Assembly: GCF_903995435.1 (NCBI RefSeq)
Contig: NC_067161.1
Location: 15,173,376 to 15,237,375, forward strand
Reading direction: 5' to 3'
Source of the DNA: Acomys russatus
Taxonomy: Eukaryota > Chordata > Mammalia > Rodentia > Muridae
Length of the DNA: 64,000 nucleotides
The position numbers were made by a program, and so were the translations under genes. The notes under the pieces are model-generated. The model ran no database searches, had not been told where the DNA came from, and saw only the letters and a list, made by a program, of their open reading frames with translations. The number at the start of each line of letters is the position of its first letter. Within the stretch, counting starts at the first letter, position 1. Positions 21,059 through 30,940 of the stretch are shown here, one piece after another.

Positions 21059-23608
21059 CTGAGAGATGACTCAGCAGTTAAGAGCACTGGCTGCTCTGAT
21101 CCAAGTTCAATTCCCAGCACCCACATGACTGCTCGCAGTTGTTTATAGCTTCGAGTCCAGGGGACACAATGCTCCTTTCTACCCTCCAAGGATACAAGGC
21201 ACAAAAGTGGTATACAGACATGCATGCAGCCAAACATACACATAAAATATTTTTGAAAAAAAATTTTTTGTTTGTTTGTTTGGTTTCTTTTTGGGGGGGG
21301 TGCAGGGGTTTGGTTTTTCGAGACAAGAGGTCTCTGTGTCAGCCGTGGCTGTCCTGGACTTGCTTTGTAGACTAAGCTGGCCTCAAATTCACAGAGATCC
21401 ACCTGCCTCTGCCTCCTGAGTGCTTTAAAGGTGTGTGCCATCATGCCTGGATTTGAAAATGTTTTAAGTGCAGGTGGGGGGGTGCGGGGGGTGGGGGGTG
21501 GAGAAGGCCAACCAGAAACTATCTCTGGGCTCCACTGAGTGTATAAAACGGGTCACTTATGTCATTTGGAATATCCCGCTGGAAGCAGGAAGCCAGAGCA
21601 CAATGAGCCTACAGTCACATGTCAGTTTTGGCCTCATGGCCACTTCCAGTTCCTCCTGTGTACCCCACCAGGTGTGGACCCTCAGAGCATCTTACTGTAC
21701 ACTCGTAGAGATGGTAAGGTGCTCCTGGAGATGTGCCCTGGGGAACCCTGTAGCTATGGAATTGATGCTGTTTTGCAGCAAAATGACTCTGGTCACCCAA
21801 GTCCCCAAGGCCTGAAGTTGTTCTCTCAGGAAGCAAATCGTAAAGCTGTGCTGTCCTTCTTTCAGGTCACTGTCTCTACCCTTGGTAATCAGATAGCAGG
21901 CTTGGGCCTCCTGGGTATTGTGTCATTGGGGAATTATTTGGTTACTAGGGAGACAAGACTCTATGCCATAAATGTCCCAGGGAGACAGTGTGGCTTAGCT
22001 TTCTGAGGGACACCTTGGTGCCAGACACTGTCTTATCTGGGCAGGGGAAGACTGTATCACATGTTCTGCTGATCTGTATGCACACAGGACAGCGAGGCAT
22101 GACACTGTGAGGAAAAGGTGTCATCAGTTCACTGTTTTGGTTTTATTCTTTGTAGCGCTGGAGCCTGCACCCATGCTAAATATGTTTACTACCGAGCTAC
22201 AGCCCCTCCCTTGTTACTCTTTGTTTTTTAAGACTGAATGGAATCAAAAATCTTTACCGAAGGCCTGCCTGTGGCGGGGCACACCTTTAACCTCAGCATT
22301 CAGGAGGCAGAGACAGATGGATCTCTGTGTTCCAAAACTAAGCAAGGCTACACAGTAAGACCTATCTCAAAAAACAAAAAACAAAAAAATTATTTTTTTT
22401 ACTCACTTTGTAGACCAGGCTGGCCTCCAACTCACAGTGATCTACCTGCCTCTGCCTCCCAAGCACTGGGATTAAAGGCGTGTACCACCACGCCGGCTTT
22501 GTATTTATTTTTTTAATTAAAAAAATTATTTTTGCAGTTGGGAGGCAGAAGCATGTGGATTGATATGAGTTCGAGGCCAGCCTGGTCTACAAAGTGAGTC
22601 CAGGACAGCCAAGGCTACACAGAGAAACCCTATCTCAAAAAACAAACAAACAAACAAAAAAACAACAACAACAAAACAAAACTGGTTCACCTATACTCTC
22701 GGAGACAGATACAGGCAGATCTCTGTGAGTTCGAGGCCAGCCTGGTCTACAAAGCCGAGTCCAGGACATCTAAGGCTACAAAGAGAGATCCTATCTGCGG
22801 GGTGGGGGCTGGGGGGGGGGGGGGGGGGTTGGGGGAGTGGAGGGGTGAGGAAGAAAAAAGAAAAAAAAAAACCCAAAAACCAAAAATAAAAATATTGTCC
22901 ATCTACTCTGCAACTGAGTCCACCTGCCTCTGCCTCCTGAGCGCTGGGATTAAAGGCGTGCGCCACCACACCCAGCTTGGGCAATATTTTTGGTAACTCA
23001 CAAGTACCATTAGACACAGACAAACCTGGTTAAAATCAGTGGGTCCCAAAGACCCAAAGACAAAACAAAACAAAATAACATGAAAGTGGGAAAGGACCCT
23101 GTTGGGAGGAAGAAGGATGACAGAGGAGGGGACGACATGACTCACAGTGGTGCGAGGTAGTGGGGGCAAGAACAGACACCACCGACGGTAGCCGAAGAAA
23201 TTGAGTCTCAAGGAGGAGATGGCATGCTCATCGAAGCCCCAAGGAATTGTGGGTAGAGCCCAGCTCGCCCCAAGAGCCTGTACTTTCATCCCCTGCACTG
23301 AAGTGCCTTCAGTTTCAGCTCTATTGGCAGTTCCTCTCTAGGTTTCCCTGACAATATGAAGTAAATGTGAAAGAGAGTTTCCGGTTGGAGTTGGAGGCAA
23401 GGATGGGGCGGGGATTGGGGGGGCGAGGGCGGGGGAGGAGACAGGGACGATGACATTACGTGGCTGACCGACCATTCAAAGTGTTCCTGTGATGAGCATC
23501 CAGAAGGTGAAAGTACTCCATCAAGGCCTTCACGTTTCTCAAAGACAACAAGCAGTAGATTTTGTCCAGGTAAAGGTACCACAGAAAAGACCCGTGCCTC
23601 AGTTTCAT
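17701..23608 (-). CDS. EFCAB9: EFCAB9, complete four-exon gene (EF-hand protein of the CatSper channel)
   Basis: EFCAB9 is a sperm flagellar EF-hand protein. With CATSPERZ it makes the CatSper calcium channel pH- and calcium-responsive. Coding exons on the minus strand are 23608-23473, 19374-19226, 18580-18404 and 17889-17701. They sum to 651 nt, or 216 residues plus TGA, and every junction keeps frame. The start ATG opens MKLRHGSFLWYLYLDKIYC, matching the family start, with no in-frame ATG just upstream. EF-hand-like loops are at residues about 72-83 (DWAAIGEIGFDQ, poor ligands), 115-126 (DLDGELQIGAEN) and 149-160 (DITGDRLLNYKE, the best site, with D1, T3, D5 and E12, split across exons 3 and 4). 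Residues 175-198 form a Lys/Arg/Glu-rich tail. Intron 2 uses a GC donor. An AATAAA 21 nt past the stop gives a very short 3'UTR. The four exons joining without a stop, and the gene's place between UBTD2 and STK10, make the call firm. Confidence 0.95.
17890..18403 (-). other. EFCAB9: EFCAB9 intron 3
   Basis: 514 bp, phase 0, with gtaagt ... aag boundaries. No recognisable interspersed repeat. Confidence 0.85.
18404..18580 (-). CDS. EFCAB9: EFCAB9 coding exon 3
   Basis: Encodes residues 96-154, NHLEDQFMYRHARPVFDLLD through DFDITGDR. The acceptor 'aaaatag' ends at 18581 and a perfect donor 'gtaagt' starts at 18403. Both flanking introns are phase 0. It holds one complete EF loop and the first half of the next. 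Confidence 0.94.
18581..19225 (-). other. EFCAB9: EFCAB9 intron 2 (GC-AG)
   Basis: 645 bp, phase 0, bounded by GC and AG. Unique sequence; no other exon seen. Confidence 0.85.
19224..19225 (-). other. GC splice donor of EFCAB9 intron 2
   Basis: Minus strand reads CATGAG|gcaagt, the classic strong context (AG|GCAAGT) in which GC replaces GT. The alternative GT four bases further on (gtaccg) would add bases that break the join to exon 3. Confidence 0.85.
19226..19374 (-). CDS. EFCAB9: EFCAB9 coding exon 2
   Basis: Encodes residues 46-95, from DVLFFHFLQHV to ILLSHE. The acceptor AG is at 19376-19375 ('cccctag'). The exon ends with ...CAT GAG followed directly by 'gcaagt', so the donor dinucleotide is GC (19225-19224). 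Only this boundary puts exon 3 (NHLEDQF) in the right frame and alignment. Confidence 0.93.
19463..19605 (+). repeat. B1 SINE, sense (EFCAB9 intron 1)
   Basis: 'gccaggcatggtggcgcacg' head, 'gaggccagcctggtctacaa' body; it is antisense to EFCAB9. Confidence 0.9.
20790..21056. repeat. Truncated antisense B1 running into a long CA-rich array
   Basis: B1 5' part (20790-20834) stops at 'gctgtcctgga'. 20835-21056 is (AC)n broken by AG, AT and GT variants. The Cys-Val and Thr-His open frames over it are repeat artefacts. Confidence 0.85.
21057..21258 (+). repeat. B2 SINE, sense
   Basis: 'ctgagagatgactcagcag' head and 'ttcaattcccagcacccac', ending in 'cataaaatatttttg'. Confidence 0.8.
21312..21450 (-). 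repeat. B1 SINE, antisense
   Basis: 'tttttcgagacaagaggtct' to 'gtgtgccatcatgcctgg'. Confidence 0.85.
22262..22980. repeat. Cluster of five B1 SINE pieces (EFCAB9 intron 1)
   Basis: Pieces: about 22262-22385 (+), 22398-22500 (-, 3' part), 22540-22680 (+, 5' truncated), 22690-22800 (+, 5' truncated) and 22915-22980 (-, fragment). A poly-G run (22811-22828) lies in the tail of the fourth. Confidence 0.8.
23473..23608 (-). CDS. EFCAB9: EFCAB9 coding exon 1
   Basis: Encodes residues 1-45 plus the first base of an Asp codon. ATG is at 23608-23606. The exon ends ...RNTLN|G, with donor GT at 23472-23471; 'GTCGGT' is a weak match to the consensus. It contains the aromatic FLWYLYLDKIY segment typical of the family. 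Confidence 0.93.
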
Positions 23609-23760
23609 GTTGGCCGCTTTCAGCCAGCCAGAGACTCTGGCAACCTGACACGAAATGGAGCCTTCTGCTTCAGAACTAGAATGTTGCACGGGGTTCCGTC
23701 ATGACCTGGCAGACCTGGAGAGGACAATGAGAGCGTGGATGACGTGTCTTTTCACCGTTG
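23609..23760 (-). promoter_or_regulatory. Putative EFCAB9 promoter / 5'UTR
   Basis: Immediately upstream of the EFCAB9 ATG. The minus strand has 'gacacgtcatcc' (CRE half-site TGACGT at plus 23740-23745) and 'catgacgga' close by, with no TATA box in the usual place. CRE-type sites bound by CREM are common in haploid germ-cell promoters, which would suit a sperm gene. The motifs are seen; their use is inference. Confidence 0.4.
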
Positions 23761-24000
23761 ACCAGTTTCGCTGTGGGTGCCTCCTGACTTCTCGTAGCTT
23801 TTTTTCTCCGCCCCTAAAGCAGCCGTTCTAATCACAGACTGCTTAGGCGAGAAGGGGTCATCTGAGCCGAGTGCCAAAGCGGTTCTGGGAGCCAACCTAG
23901 ATGGTATATGCTCATTAGGAAGAAAAGTGGAAACACACATACACAAGTACAGAAAGATCCTCCAACAAGTATACTAATAGAAAGCCAAAGAGAAGGAATG

Positions 24001-24111
24001 TATGTCTATATAAATGTTTAAATTATATATATAAATTATATGTAAATATAACATATAAATTATATATAATTATATAAATATAAATACATATTCATATATA
24101 TGTATATATAT

Positions 24112-24160
<49 letters not shown>
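24001..24160. repeat. AT-rich/(CA)n compound microsatellite
   Basis: TATA/AAATTATATA variants, then about 21 CA units (24115-24160). Confidence 0.9.
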
Positions 24161-24161
<1 letters not shown>

Positions 24162-24189
24162 TCAACATCCTGGCCCACATGAAACTCTC

Positions 24190-24286
24190 ATGTAGATCAG
24201 GCTGACCTTGAACTCACAGAGATATGCCTGCCTCTGTCTCCTTAATGCTGGAATTAAAGGTGTTCACCACCCATGCCCAGGTAAGG

Positions 24287-24319
<33 letters not shown>

Positions 24320-24780
24320 GAGGGTTCTGTGTAGTTCTGGTTGTCCTGGAATTCATGTTGTAGACCAGGCTTGTCTCCAGAGATTCGTGTGCCTCTGTCT
24401 CCTGAGCCCTGGGACTTAAGGCGTGTGCAACGACACAGCTCAAGAAGGAAGTTTTCTTTTTTTGAGACAGGGTTTCTCTGTGTGGTCTTGGTTGTCCTGG
24501 ACTCTCTTTGTACACCAGGCTGGTCTTGAATTTACAGAGATCCTCCTGTCTCTGCCCACCCCTAGTTCTGGGATTAAAGGTGTGTGCCACCATGCCAGGC
24601 TTCAAGAAGGAATTTATTTATTTATTTATTTTTGGTTTTTTGAGACAGGGTCTCTCTGTGTAGCCCTGCCTGTCCTGGACTCACTTTGTAGACCAGGCTG
24701 GCCTCGAACTCACAGCAATCCACCTGCCTCTGCCTCCCAAGTTCTGGGATTAAAGGCGTGCACCATCACCGCCCGGCCAA
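24190..24780 (-). repeat. Four consecutive antisense B1 SINEs
   Basis: About 24190-24290 (5' truncated on its strand), 24310-24445, 24450-24605 and 24632-24780, each preceded by a T-rich tail; the T-run 24291-24316 belongs to the second. An isolated T-run follows at 24871-24894. Confidence 0.85.
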
Positions 24781-25205
24781 GAAGAGATTTTTTAAAAGGC
24801 CAAAGAACAGTGAGCCAGAAGTCAAAGCAGGAGGCTGGATTAACACAACCACCACTGTTTTCCTTCTGGTTTTTTTTTTTTTTTTTTTTTTTTTCATAAT
24901 AGACTGTTCCAGGCGTGTCCAGAGGAGAACACGTTAGCAGGCTCAAGCTTGGAGCATCCGTCACTCAGGTCACCAGTGATCAGTTCAGACCAGTCCCTCC
25001 TCTTCTGTGTTCGTTCATCACAGTTCCTGGGTTATTTGGAACCAAGTCTCAGACCAAACAGTTATGGGCAAGTATTTGAGATATATTCTAAATAATGGGG
25101 GGGGGGGTCCTCAACTTTATCACACCTGTAGATTGTCAGTCCCCTTGAACACCCTAAATAATCAAGTCAGTGTTTCCCTAATGGTTTCTTGGAAGTCTGA
25201 AGAGT

Positions 25206-25355
25206 ATGCTGGGCATGGTGGCACACACCCTTAGTCCCAGCACTCCAGAGGTAGAGGCAGACAGATCTCTGTAGGTTCAAGGCTGGACTGGTCTACAAAC
25301 CAAGTTCCAGGACAGCCAGGGCTGTTTCACAGAGAAACCTTGTCTTTAAAAACAA
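25206..25355 (+). repeat. B1 SINE, sense
   Basis: 'gctgggcatggtggcacac' head, tail 'aaaaacaagattgg' abutting a B2. Confidence 0.85.
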
Positions 25356-25369
25356 GATTGGAGGCTGGA

Positions 25370-25545
25370 GAGATGGCTCAGAGATCAAGAGCACTACTGG
25401 CTGTTCTTTCAAAGGTCCTGAGGTCAATTCCCAGCAACCACATGGTGGTTCACAACCATCTATAATGAGATCTGGGCCCTCTTCTGACAGGAAGGCACAC
25501 ATCCAGGTGGGATACTGTATAAATAATAAATATATCTTTTTAAAA
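25370..25545 (+). repeat. B2 SINE, sense
   Basis: 'aggctggagagatggctcag' head, 'aataataaatatatc' end. Confidence 0.85.
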
Positions 25546-25551
25546 AATGTC

Positions 25552-25750
25552 AGGCATGGTGGTGCACGCCTTTAACCCAATACTCGAGAGGCAGAGGCAA
25601 GGGGATCGCTGTGGGTTCGAGGCCAGCCTGGTCTACAAAGCGAGTCTAGGACAGCCAAGGCTACACAGAGAAACCCTGTCTTGAAAAAAAAAAAAAAGAA
25701 AGAAAAGAAAAGAAAAGAAAGAAAACCAAAGAGAGGAGAGAGAGAGAGAG
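25552..25750 (+). repeat. B1 SINE, sense, with A/GA-rich tail
   Basis: Body about 25552-25680; the tail expands into AAAG and GAGA units to 25750. Confidence 0.85.
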
Positions 25751-25854
25751 ATCTGAAGAGCTATTTCAATCAGGATCCACCAGATCTACATTTATCATGT
25801 TTCGTAAATCCTTTCATTTTTCAAATTTGTATGCTTCTTTTTCTTACAATTTTG

Positions 25855-26014
25855 CTTCTGAACTCACAGAGATCTGCCTGCCTCTGCCTCCTGAGAGTGC
25901 TGGGATTAAAGGCATGTCCCACCACACCTGGCCCACAATTTGTGTTTTTAAATGTTATTGGTTATGGTGTGAATATGTATATACACAAGTGTGTGTGTGT
26001 GTGTGTGTGTGTGT
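25855..26014 (-). repeat. B1 fragment (antisense) and (GT)n
   Basis: B1 3'-side fragment 25855-25935; GT run 25989-26014. Confidence 0.7.
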
Positions 26015-26459
26015 GCCATGGCACTGGACTGCCTTCTCCAGCCCACAACACTCCTTTCATACTTGGTTATTTGTCTATATGCAAATATATATGTGCATGG
26101 ATGTACATGTATATGTGATGGACACATACATGTGTCCATACACACAGTTCTATCTAATTTATAATTCATGGGAACCTCTGATGTTATGATTGGTTGGTCA
26201 AAAACCCAGGTGACACCCTGGACTTATGACTAGGGTGTTGGGGGGTGGCTGTCTTTCAAGACAGATCCCTTCACCTTGGGGTCTATGATAACTCCCAGTG
26301 TCAGAATTAAGCTGTCTTGTAGGACACCCCAGCAGTGTCAGCAGAGAGTCATTTGACGTGGAAAATTTTTCACAAAGTTAGTAAAATCAAAGGCAGATCA
26401 ATAAGAGAACAGCACACATTTGTTTATTGCATTTTATTTGTTGGGCTTGTTTGTTTGTT

Positions 26460-26875
26460 TATTTTTGAGACTGTGTAGCCCAGAGATCCACCTGCCTCTG
26501 CTTCCTGAGTGCTGGGATTAAAGTTGTGTGCCATCCCTGCCCATCTTACTTGACATGTGGTTTTTTATTTTAATTAATTAATTAATTTCGGGTTTTTTGA
26601 GACAGGATTTCTCTGTGTAGCCTTGGCTGTCCTGGACTCACTTTGTAGACCAGCCTGGCCTCAAACTCACAGCAATCCACCTGCCTCTGCCTCCCAAGTG
26701 CTGGGATTAAAGACATGCGCTACCACTGCCCGGCTTGTTTTTTTATTGTTTATTTTAATTTTTTGAGACAGGGCCTTGCTGTGTCTCAGGATGCCTGGAG
26801 CTCACTGTGTAGCCCAGGCTTTGCTTTCTGGATGCTGGGATTACAAGCAGGGAAGCACCGTCATGACGGCTAGTT
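26460..26875 (-). repeat. Three antisense B1 SINEs
   Basis: About 26460-26545 (internally deleted), 26590-26740 (full) and 26755-26875 (decayed). Confidence 0.75.
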
Positions 26876-27187
26876 AGGTTGTATGTGAACGGGAGGGAGT
26901 ACTCACAAGGGACTGTAGACACAAAGAAAGAGATGCATTTTTGCAACGTTTAGGCTTGGTGAAGAATGGAAACTCACTTGTAGGGAAGTGTGACTGCAGG
27001 TCAGAAAGGATTACCTGATGGCTTTAAGGGGCCAGTTCAGCTAATGCTCAGCATCTCTGTACCTCCATGTCCCTTCCATCAGGGACAGAGTGGGGACCCA
27101 TTGGATGAAGCTGGACAAAGTAAGTGTTTTGCAGCCATATGTCCTGAACGTCCTGAGCGCCATCATTTCCATGAAAAGACTCTGACG

Positions 27188-27355
27188 CGAGCCGGGCGTG
27201 GTGGCGCACACCTTTGATCCCAGCACTCGGGAGGCAGACGCAGGCAGATAGCTGTGAGTTCGAGGCCAGCCTGGTCTACAAAGCAAGCCCCAGGCTAGTC
27301 AAGGCTACACAGAGAAACCCTGTTTCGAAAACCAAAACCAAAACAAACAAACAAA
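27188..27355 (+). repeat. B1 SINE, sense
   Basis: Young, CpG-retaining 'gccgggcgtggtggcgcaca' copy with an ACCAAA-type tail. Confidence 0.9.
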
Positions 27356-27749
27356 GACTCTGATGCACGTTTGCATCAACTTTATTCATAACAACGAAAT
27401 GGATGGAGCCCCACAGCAACTGTCCCTCAGCACCGATGGACAATGTATTAATGGCTATAGGAGAATGCTAATAATGAAGATGAACGAGCCACGGACACAG
27501 GCAACATGACGAACCTCAGAAACAGGCTTCGTTAAAAGAGGCTAACCACAGGCCACTGCAGCTCCTGCCTGCCTGAGCACCTGCCTCACAGAGGCGAGGG
27601 TCTGGCTTTCATCTCCAGCACTGGAGAAGTCACATCTGAAAGGCATGGGAATGGAATTGCCTGAAGAGGCATCGCAAACATCCTCTACCCTGACTGTGCT
27701 GACTGTCAAACTCGTGAACTGTGACCCTCAATGAGCTCAATTGTTGTTC

Positions 27750-27865
27750 TTTTGAGACAGGCTGGTGTGGACGTTGATAGGCCAGGCTGTCCTTGAACTC
27801 AGAGATCCACCTGCCTCTGCCTCCCGAGTGCTAGGATCAAGGGCATGTGCCACCTTGCCTGGCCT
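27750..27865 (-). repeat. B1 SINE, antisense, truncated
   Basis: 'cttttgagacaggctggtg' to 'gccaccttgcctggcc'; the middle is deleted. Confidence 0.75.
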
Positions 27866-27879
27866 AAGATGCTTTTCTT

Positions 27880-28230
27880 TGAATGTGCATGAGTGTTTTT
27901 CCCTGCATGTATGTCTATGCACTGCCTGCATGCAGTGCCTGGGAAGGTCAGAAGATTGTGTCATATTACATGGAAGTTGAGTAACATGACTGGGCACTGC
28001 CGTGTGTGTTAGGACTCAAGTCTGCCTCTTTTTTTTATTTTTTATTTTTAGAGACAGGTTTTCTCTTGTAATCCTGGCTGTCCTGGACTCACTTTGTAGA
28101 CCAGGCTGGCCTCAAACTCACAGGGATCTGCCTGCCTCTGCCTCCCGAGTGCTGGGATTACAGATGTGCGTCACCATGCCCGGCCCTGAATCTCCTCTTA
28201 ACCATTGAGGAGCCATCTCTCCAGCACCTT
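27880..28230 (-). repeat. B3-type SINE split by an antisense B1
   Basis: B3 arms about 27880-28030 and 28187-28230 (ending 'gccatctctccagcacc') flank a B1 at about 28035-28186. Confidence 0.65.
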
Positions 28231-28254
28231 AAGTTGATTTCTTTGTTTGTTTTT

Positions 28255-28380
28255 GTTTTTTTGAGACAGGGTTTCTCTGTGTAGCCCTACCTGTCCTGAA
28301 ACTCACCTTGTAGACCAGGCTGGCTTGAGCTCAGAGATTCGCCCGCTGGGATTAAAGGCATGCGCTGCCACCACCTGGCA
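28255..28380 (-). repeat. B1 SINE, antisense
   Basis: Starts 'tttttgagacagggtttctc'; an internal deletion removes the 'cctgcctctgcctcc' part. Confidence 0.8.
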
Positions 28381-28419
28381 AGTTGAATTGTTTTTTAATA
28401 AAAAAAAATTTAGCTCACC

Positions 28420-28495
28420 TGGGGGTGTAGTTCCCTCACAGAGCATGTTTCTTATGTACAAAGTCCTGTGTTCTATCCTCAGTGGCAGAGAAATT
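28420..28495 (+). repeat. ID-like SINE, sense
   Basis: 'cctgggggtgtagttccctc' ... 'tctatcctcagtggcagag', tRNA-like head of an ID element. Confidence 0.55.
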
Positions 28496-28533
28496 TGACA
28501 CTCATGTGAGATAAAAGCAGTGGATCACATCAA

Positions 28534-28898
28534 TCTTTTTTTTTTTTTTTTTTTTTTTGTTTTTTTTTTTTTTTTTGGTTTTTTGAGACAGAGTCTTTCT
28601 GTGTGGCCTTGGCTGTCCTGGACTCGCTTTGTAGACCAGGCTGGCCTCAAACTCACAGCGATCCACCTGCCTCTGCCTCCCGAGTGCTGAGATTATAGGT
28701 GTGCGTCACCACGCCTGGCTTTTTAAAAAAGATTTTATTTATTATGTATACAGTGTTTGAAAGCCAGAAGAGGGCATTGGATTACATTATAGATGGTTGT
28801 GAGCCACCTTGTGGTTGCTGGGAATTGAACTCAGGACCTTTGGAAGAACAGCAGAACAGTCAGTGCTCTTAACCTCTGAGCCATCTCTCCAGCCCTGA
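28534..28898 (-). repeat. B1 and B2 SINEs, antisense, abutting
   Basis: T-tract 28534-28577, B1 about 28578-28722, then B2 28723-28898 ending 'ctgagccatctctccagcc'. The B2 holds 'ccagaagagggca' at 28764-28776. Confidence 0.85.
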
Positions 28899-29024
28899 TC
28901 ACATCAATCTTATACATACTTGCTCAACAGGAGCCATCACGAGCAAAGTTAAGATATGGATGGAAGGTTGAGAGAAGGCATTTTTAATATCTAAGCCCAA
29001 CAGGATAGTATTTTTAAAAATTCA

Positions 29025-29168
29025 GGTCTAGTGAGATGGCTCAGTAGGGCTTGGAGGCTTGGAGGCCCGAGTTAATCCCCAGGACCCCCTTGTGGGAGGA
29101 GAGAACCAGCCTCTGAAAGTTGTCCTCTGATTTCCAAAACACACACACACACGGATGCACACACAAAG
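29025..29168 (+). repeat. B2/B3-like SINE, sense, decayed
   Basis: 'tctagtgagatggctcagt' head, CA-rich end. Confidence 0.55.
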
Positions 29169-29344
29169 CAGGAGGATTTCTGTGATTTTTGAGGCTAACC
29201 TCAAGTTATGAGACATCCAGGCCTACACAGAGACCCTGACTGAAACAGCACAACCCCCAAAACCCAACAACACAAAAATGGTAAAGGACAAATATTGGTG
29301 GATTTTTAAAATCTATTTTATTGGGCTATTTTTTGTTTGTTTTT

Positions 29345-29540
29345 TCTTTTAAAAAATCTTTTTATTTGTGTATTGTTATGTATACAGTGCTCTGCCTGCA
29401 TGTACACCCACAGGCCAGAAGAGAGCACCAGATCACATTATAGATGGTTGTGAGCCACCATGTGGTTGCTGGTAATTGAACTCAGGACCTCTGGAAGAGC
29501 AGTTAGTACTCTTAACCTCTGAGCCATCTCTGCAGCCCTG
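29345..29540 (-). repeat. B2 SINE, antisense
   Basis: 'gccagaagagagcaccag' core, 'tgagccatctctgcagccc' end. Confidence 0.85.
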
Positions 29541-29549
29541 TTCTTTCTT

Positions 29550-29693
29550 TTTCAAGACAAGGTTTCTCTGTATAATAGTCCTGGCTGTCTTGGACTCACT
29601 TTGTAGACAAGGCTTGCCTGAGCTCAAGAAGATCCACCTGCCCCTGCCTCCTGAGTGCTGGGATTGAAGGTGTGTGTCACCACGCCTGGCCTT
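29550..29693 (-). repeat. B1 SINE, antisense
   Basis: 'ttcaagacaaggtttctctg' to 'caccacgcctggcc'. Confidence 0.85.
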
Positions 29694-30090
29694 TAGTGGG
29701 TTCTTATAGCTCAACCCCTCAACACTAGATAGGAGAGAAAGCAGGTTAGAGGGAAAAGGGGGGAGGGTTAGGCCACTGAAGGCTATTTCCTGCTGATTAG
29801 GGATATAGAGTTCCTTGAAGCAAGTCCAGTCTTTGTTGTCAGACTATCCAGCAAAACAGGACTAGCAAAGATGGCAGGATGACCCAGCAGCCACAGGGGG
29901 AGCAGCAACCACCACAGGCTCTCTTGGGGGGGTGGGGGGAAGTTCTCCCATTTATACCCTCTCCTGAGTCCCCAGAATTAAACTATTTGCAGCTGGCAAA
30001 GATCACACCCCTGCGAGTGCACAAGGCAAATCATAATCACCTGCTATGAAGCAGCCTTTTCTCCAACACCTGGTATTAAAACTAAAACAT

Positions 30091-30275
30091 TAGGGCTGGA
30101 GAGATGGCTCAGAGGTTAAGAGCACTGCCTGCTCTTCCAAAGGTCCTGAGTTCAATTCCCAACACCCATATGGTGGCTCACAACAATTTATAATAAGATC
30201 TGATGCCCTCTTCTGGTGTGCAGGTGCATATGCAAACAGAACACTGTATACATAATAAATAAATAAATAAATCTT
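30091..30275 (+). repeat. B2 SINE, sense
   Basis: 'gggctggagagatggctcag' head, (AAAT)n end; well preserved. Confidence 0.9.
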
Positions 30276-30302
30276 TAAAACTAAAACATTAAAAAAACTA
30301 AA

Positions 30303-30460
30303 AGCCGGGTATGGTGGCACACACCTTTGATCCCAGCACTCCAGAGGCAGAGGCAGGTAGATCACTGTGAGTTCGAGGCCAGCCTGGTCTACAAAGCGAG
30401 TCCAGGACAGCCAAGGCTACACAGAGAAACTCTGTCTCATAAAACAAACAAACAAAAAGC
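30303..30460 (+). repeat. B1 SINE, sense
   Basis: 'gccgggtatggtggcacac' head, AAAC-rich tail. Confidence 0.9.
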
Positions 30461-30524
30461 AAAAAAAAAATCTAAAACATACATAACTGGGTTTTTGTTG
30501 TTGTTGTTTGGGGTTTTTTGGGGG

Positions 30525-30672
30525 GTGGTTTGAGACAGGGCTTCTCTGTCTAGGCTTGGCTATCCTGCATTCACTTTGCAGACCAAGCTGGCTTCAAACT
30601 CACGGAGCTCTGCCTGCTTCTGCCTCCCTGAGAGCTGAGATTAAAGGCGTGCACCACCAAGCCTGGCCTCAT
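30525..30672 (-). repeat. B1 SINE, antisense
   Basis: 'gtttgagacagggcttctct' to 'caccaccaagcctggcc'. Confidence 0.85.
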
Positions 30673-30786
30673 AACTGGGGTTTTAGATAAACCAAAACTC
30701 TCACTACTGACAGGTTCTGATTCAAAGAAACAGAAAGGCTTTTAATAAAACAATCAAAACAGACTCTTTAATTGAAATACACACAG

Positions 30787-30940
30787 CTGGGCGTGGTGGC
30801 GCACACCTTTAATCCCAGCACTGGGGAGGCAGAGGCAGGTGGGTTGCTGTGAGTTCAAGGCCAGCCTGGTCTACAGAGTGAGTCCAGGACAGCCAAGGCT
30901 ACACAGAGAGACCCTGTCTCGAAACACGCCCCCCCAAACT
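30787..30940 (+). repeat. B1 SINE, sense
   Basis: 'gctgggcgtggtggcgcaca' head; the tail has become C-rich ('acgcccccccaaac'). Confidence 0.9.

Larger units (their letters stand above)
19375..23472 (-). other. EFCAB9: EFCAB9 intron 1
   Basis: 4.1 kb, phase 1. It contains B1 copies (19463, 21312 and a cluster at 22262-22980), a B2 (21057) and a large CA array (20835-21056). The parts 19620-20780 and 21460-22250 are unique sequence with no supported exon. Confidence 0.85.

Noticed and set aside
20722..21444. Long Cys-Val / Thr-His rich frames on both strands
   Set aside because: They are translations of the CA array and flanking SINEs.
21539..22006. 155-codon open frame in EFCAB9 intron 1
   Set aside because: It begins at GTG, its first ATG comes late, no domain is recognised, and it lies inside a well-supported intron. 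No splice or retrocopy signs were seen.
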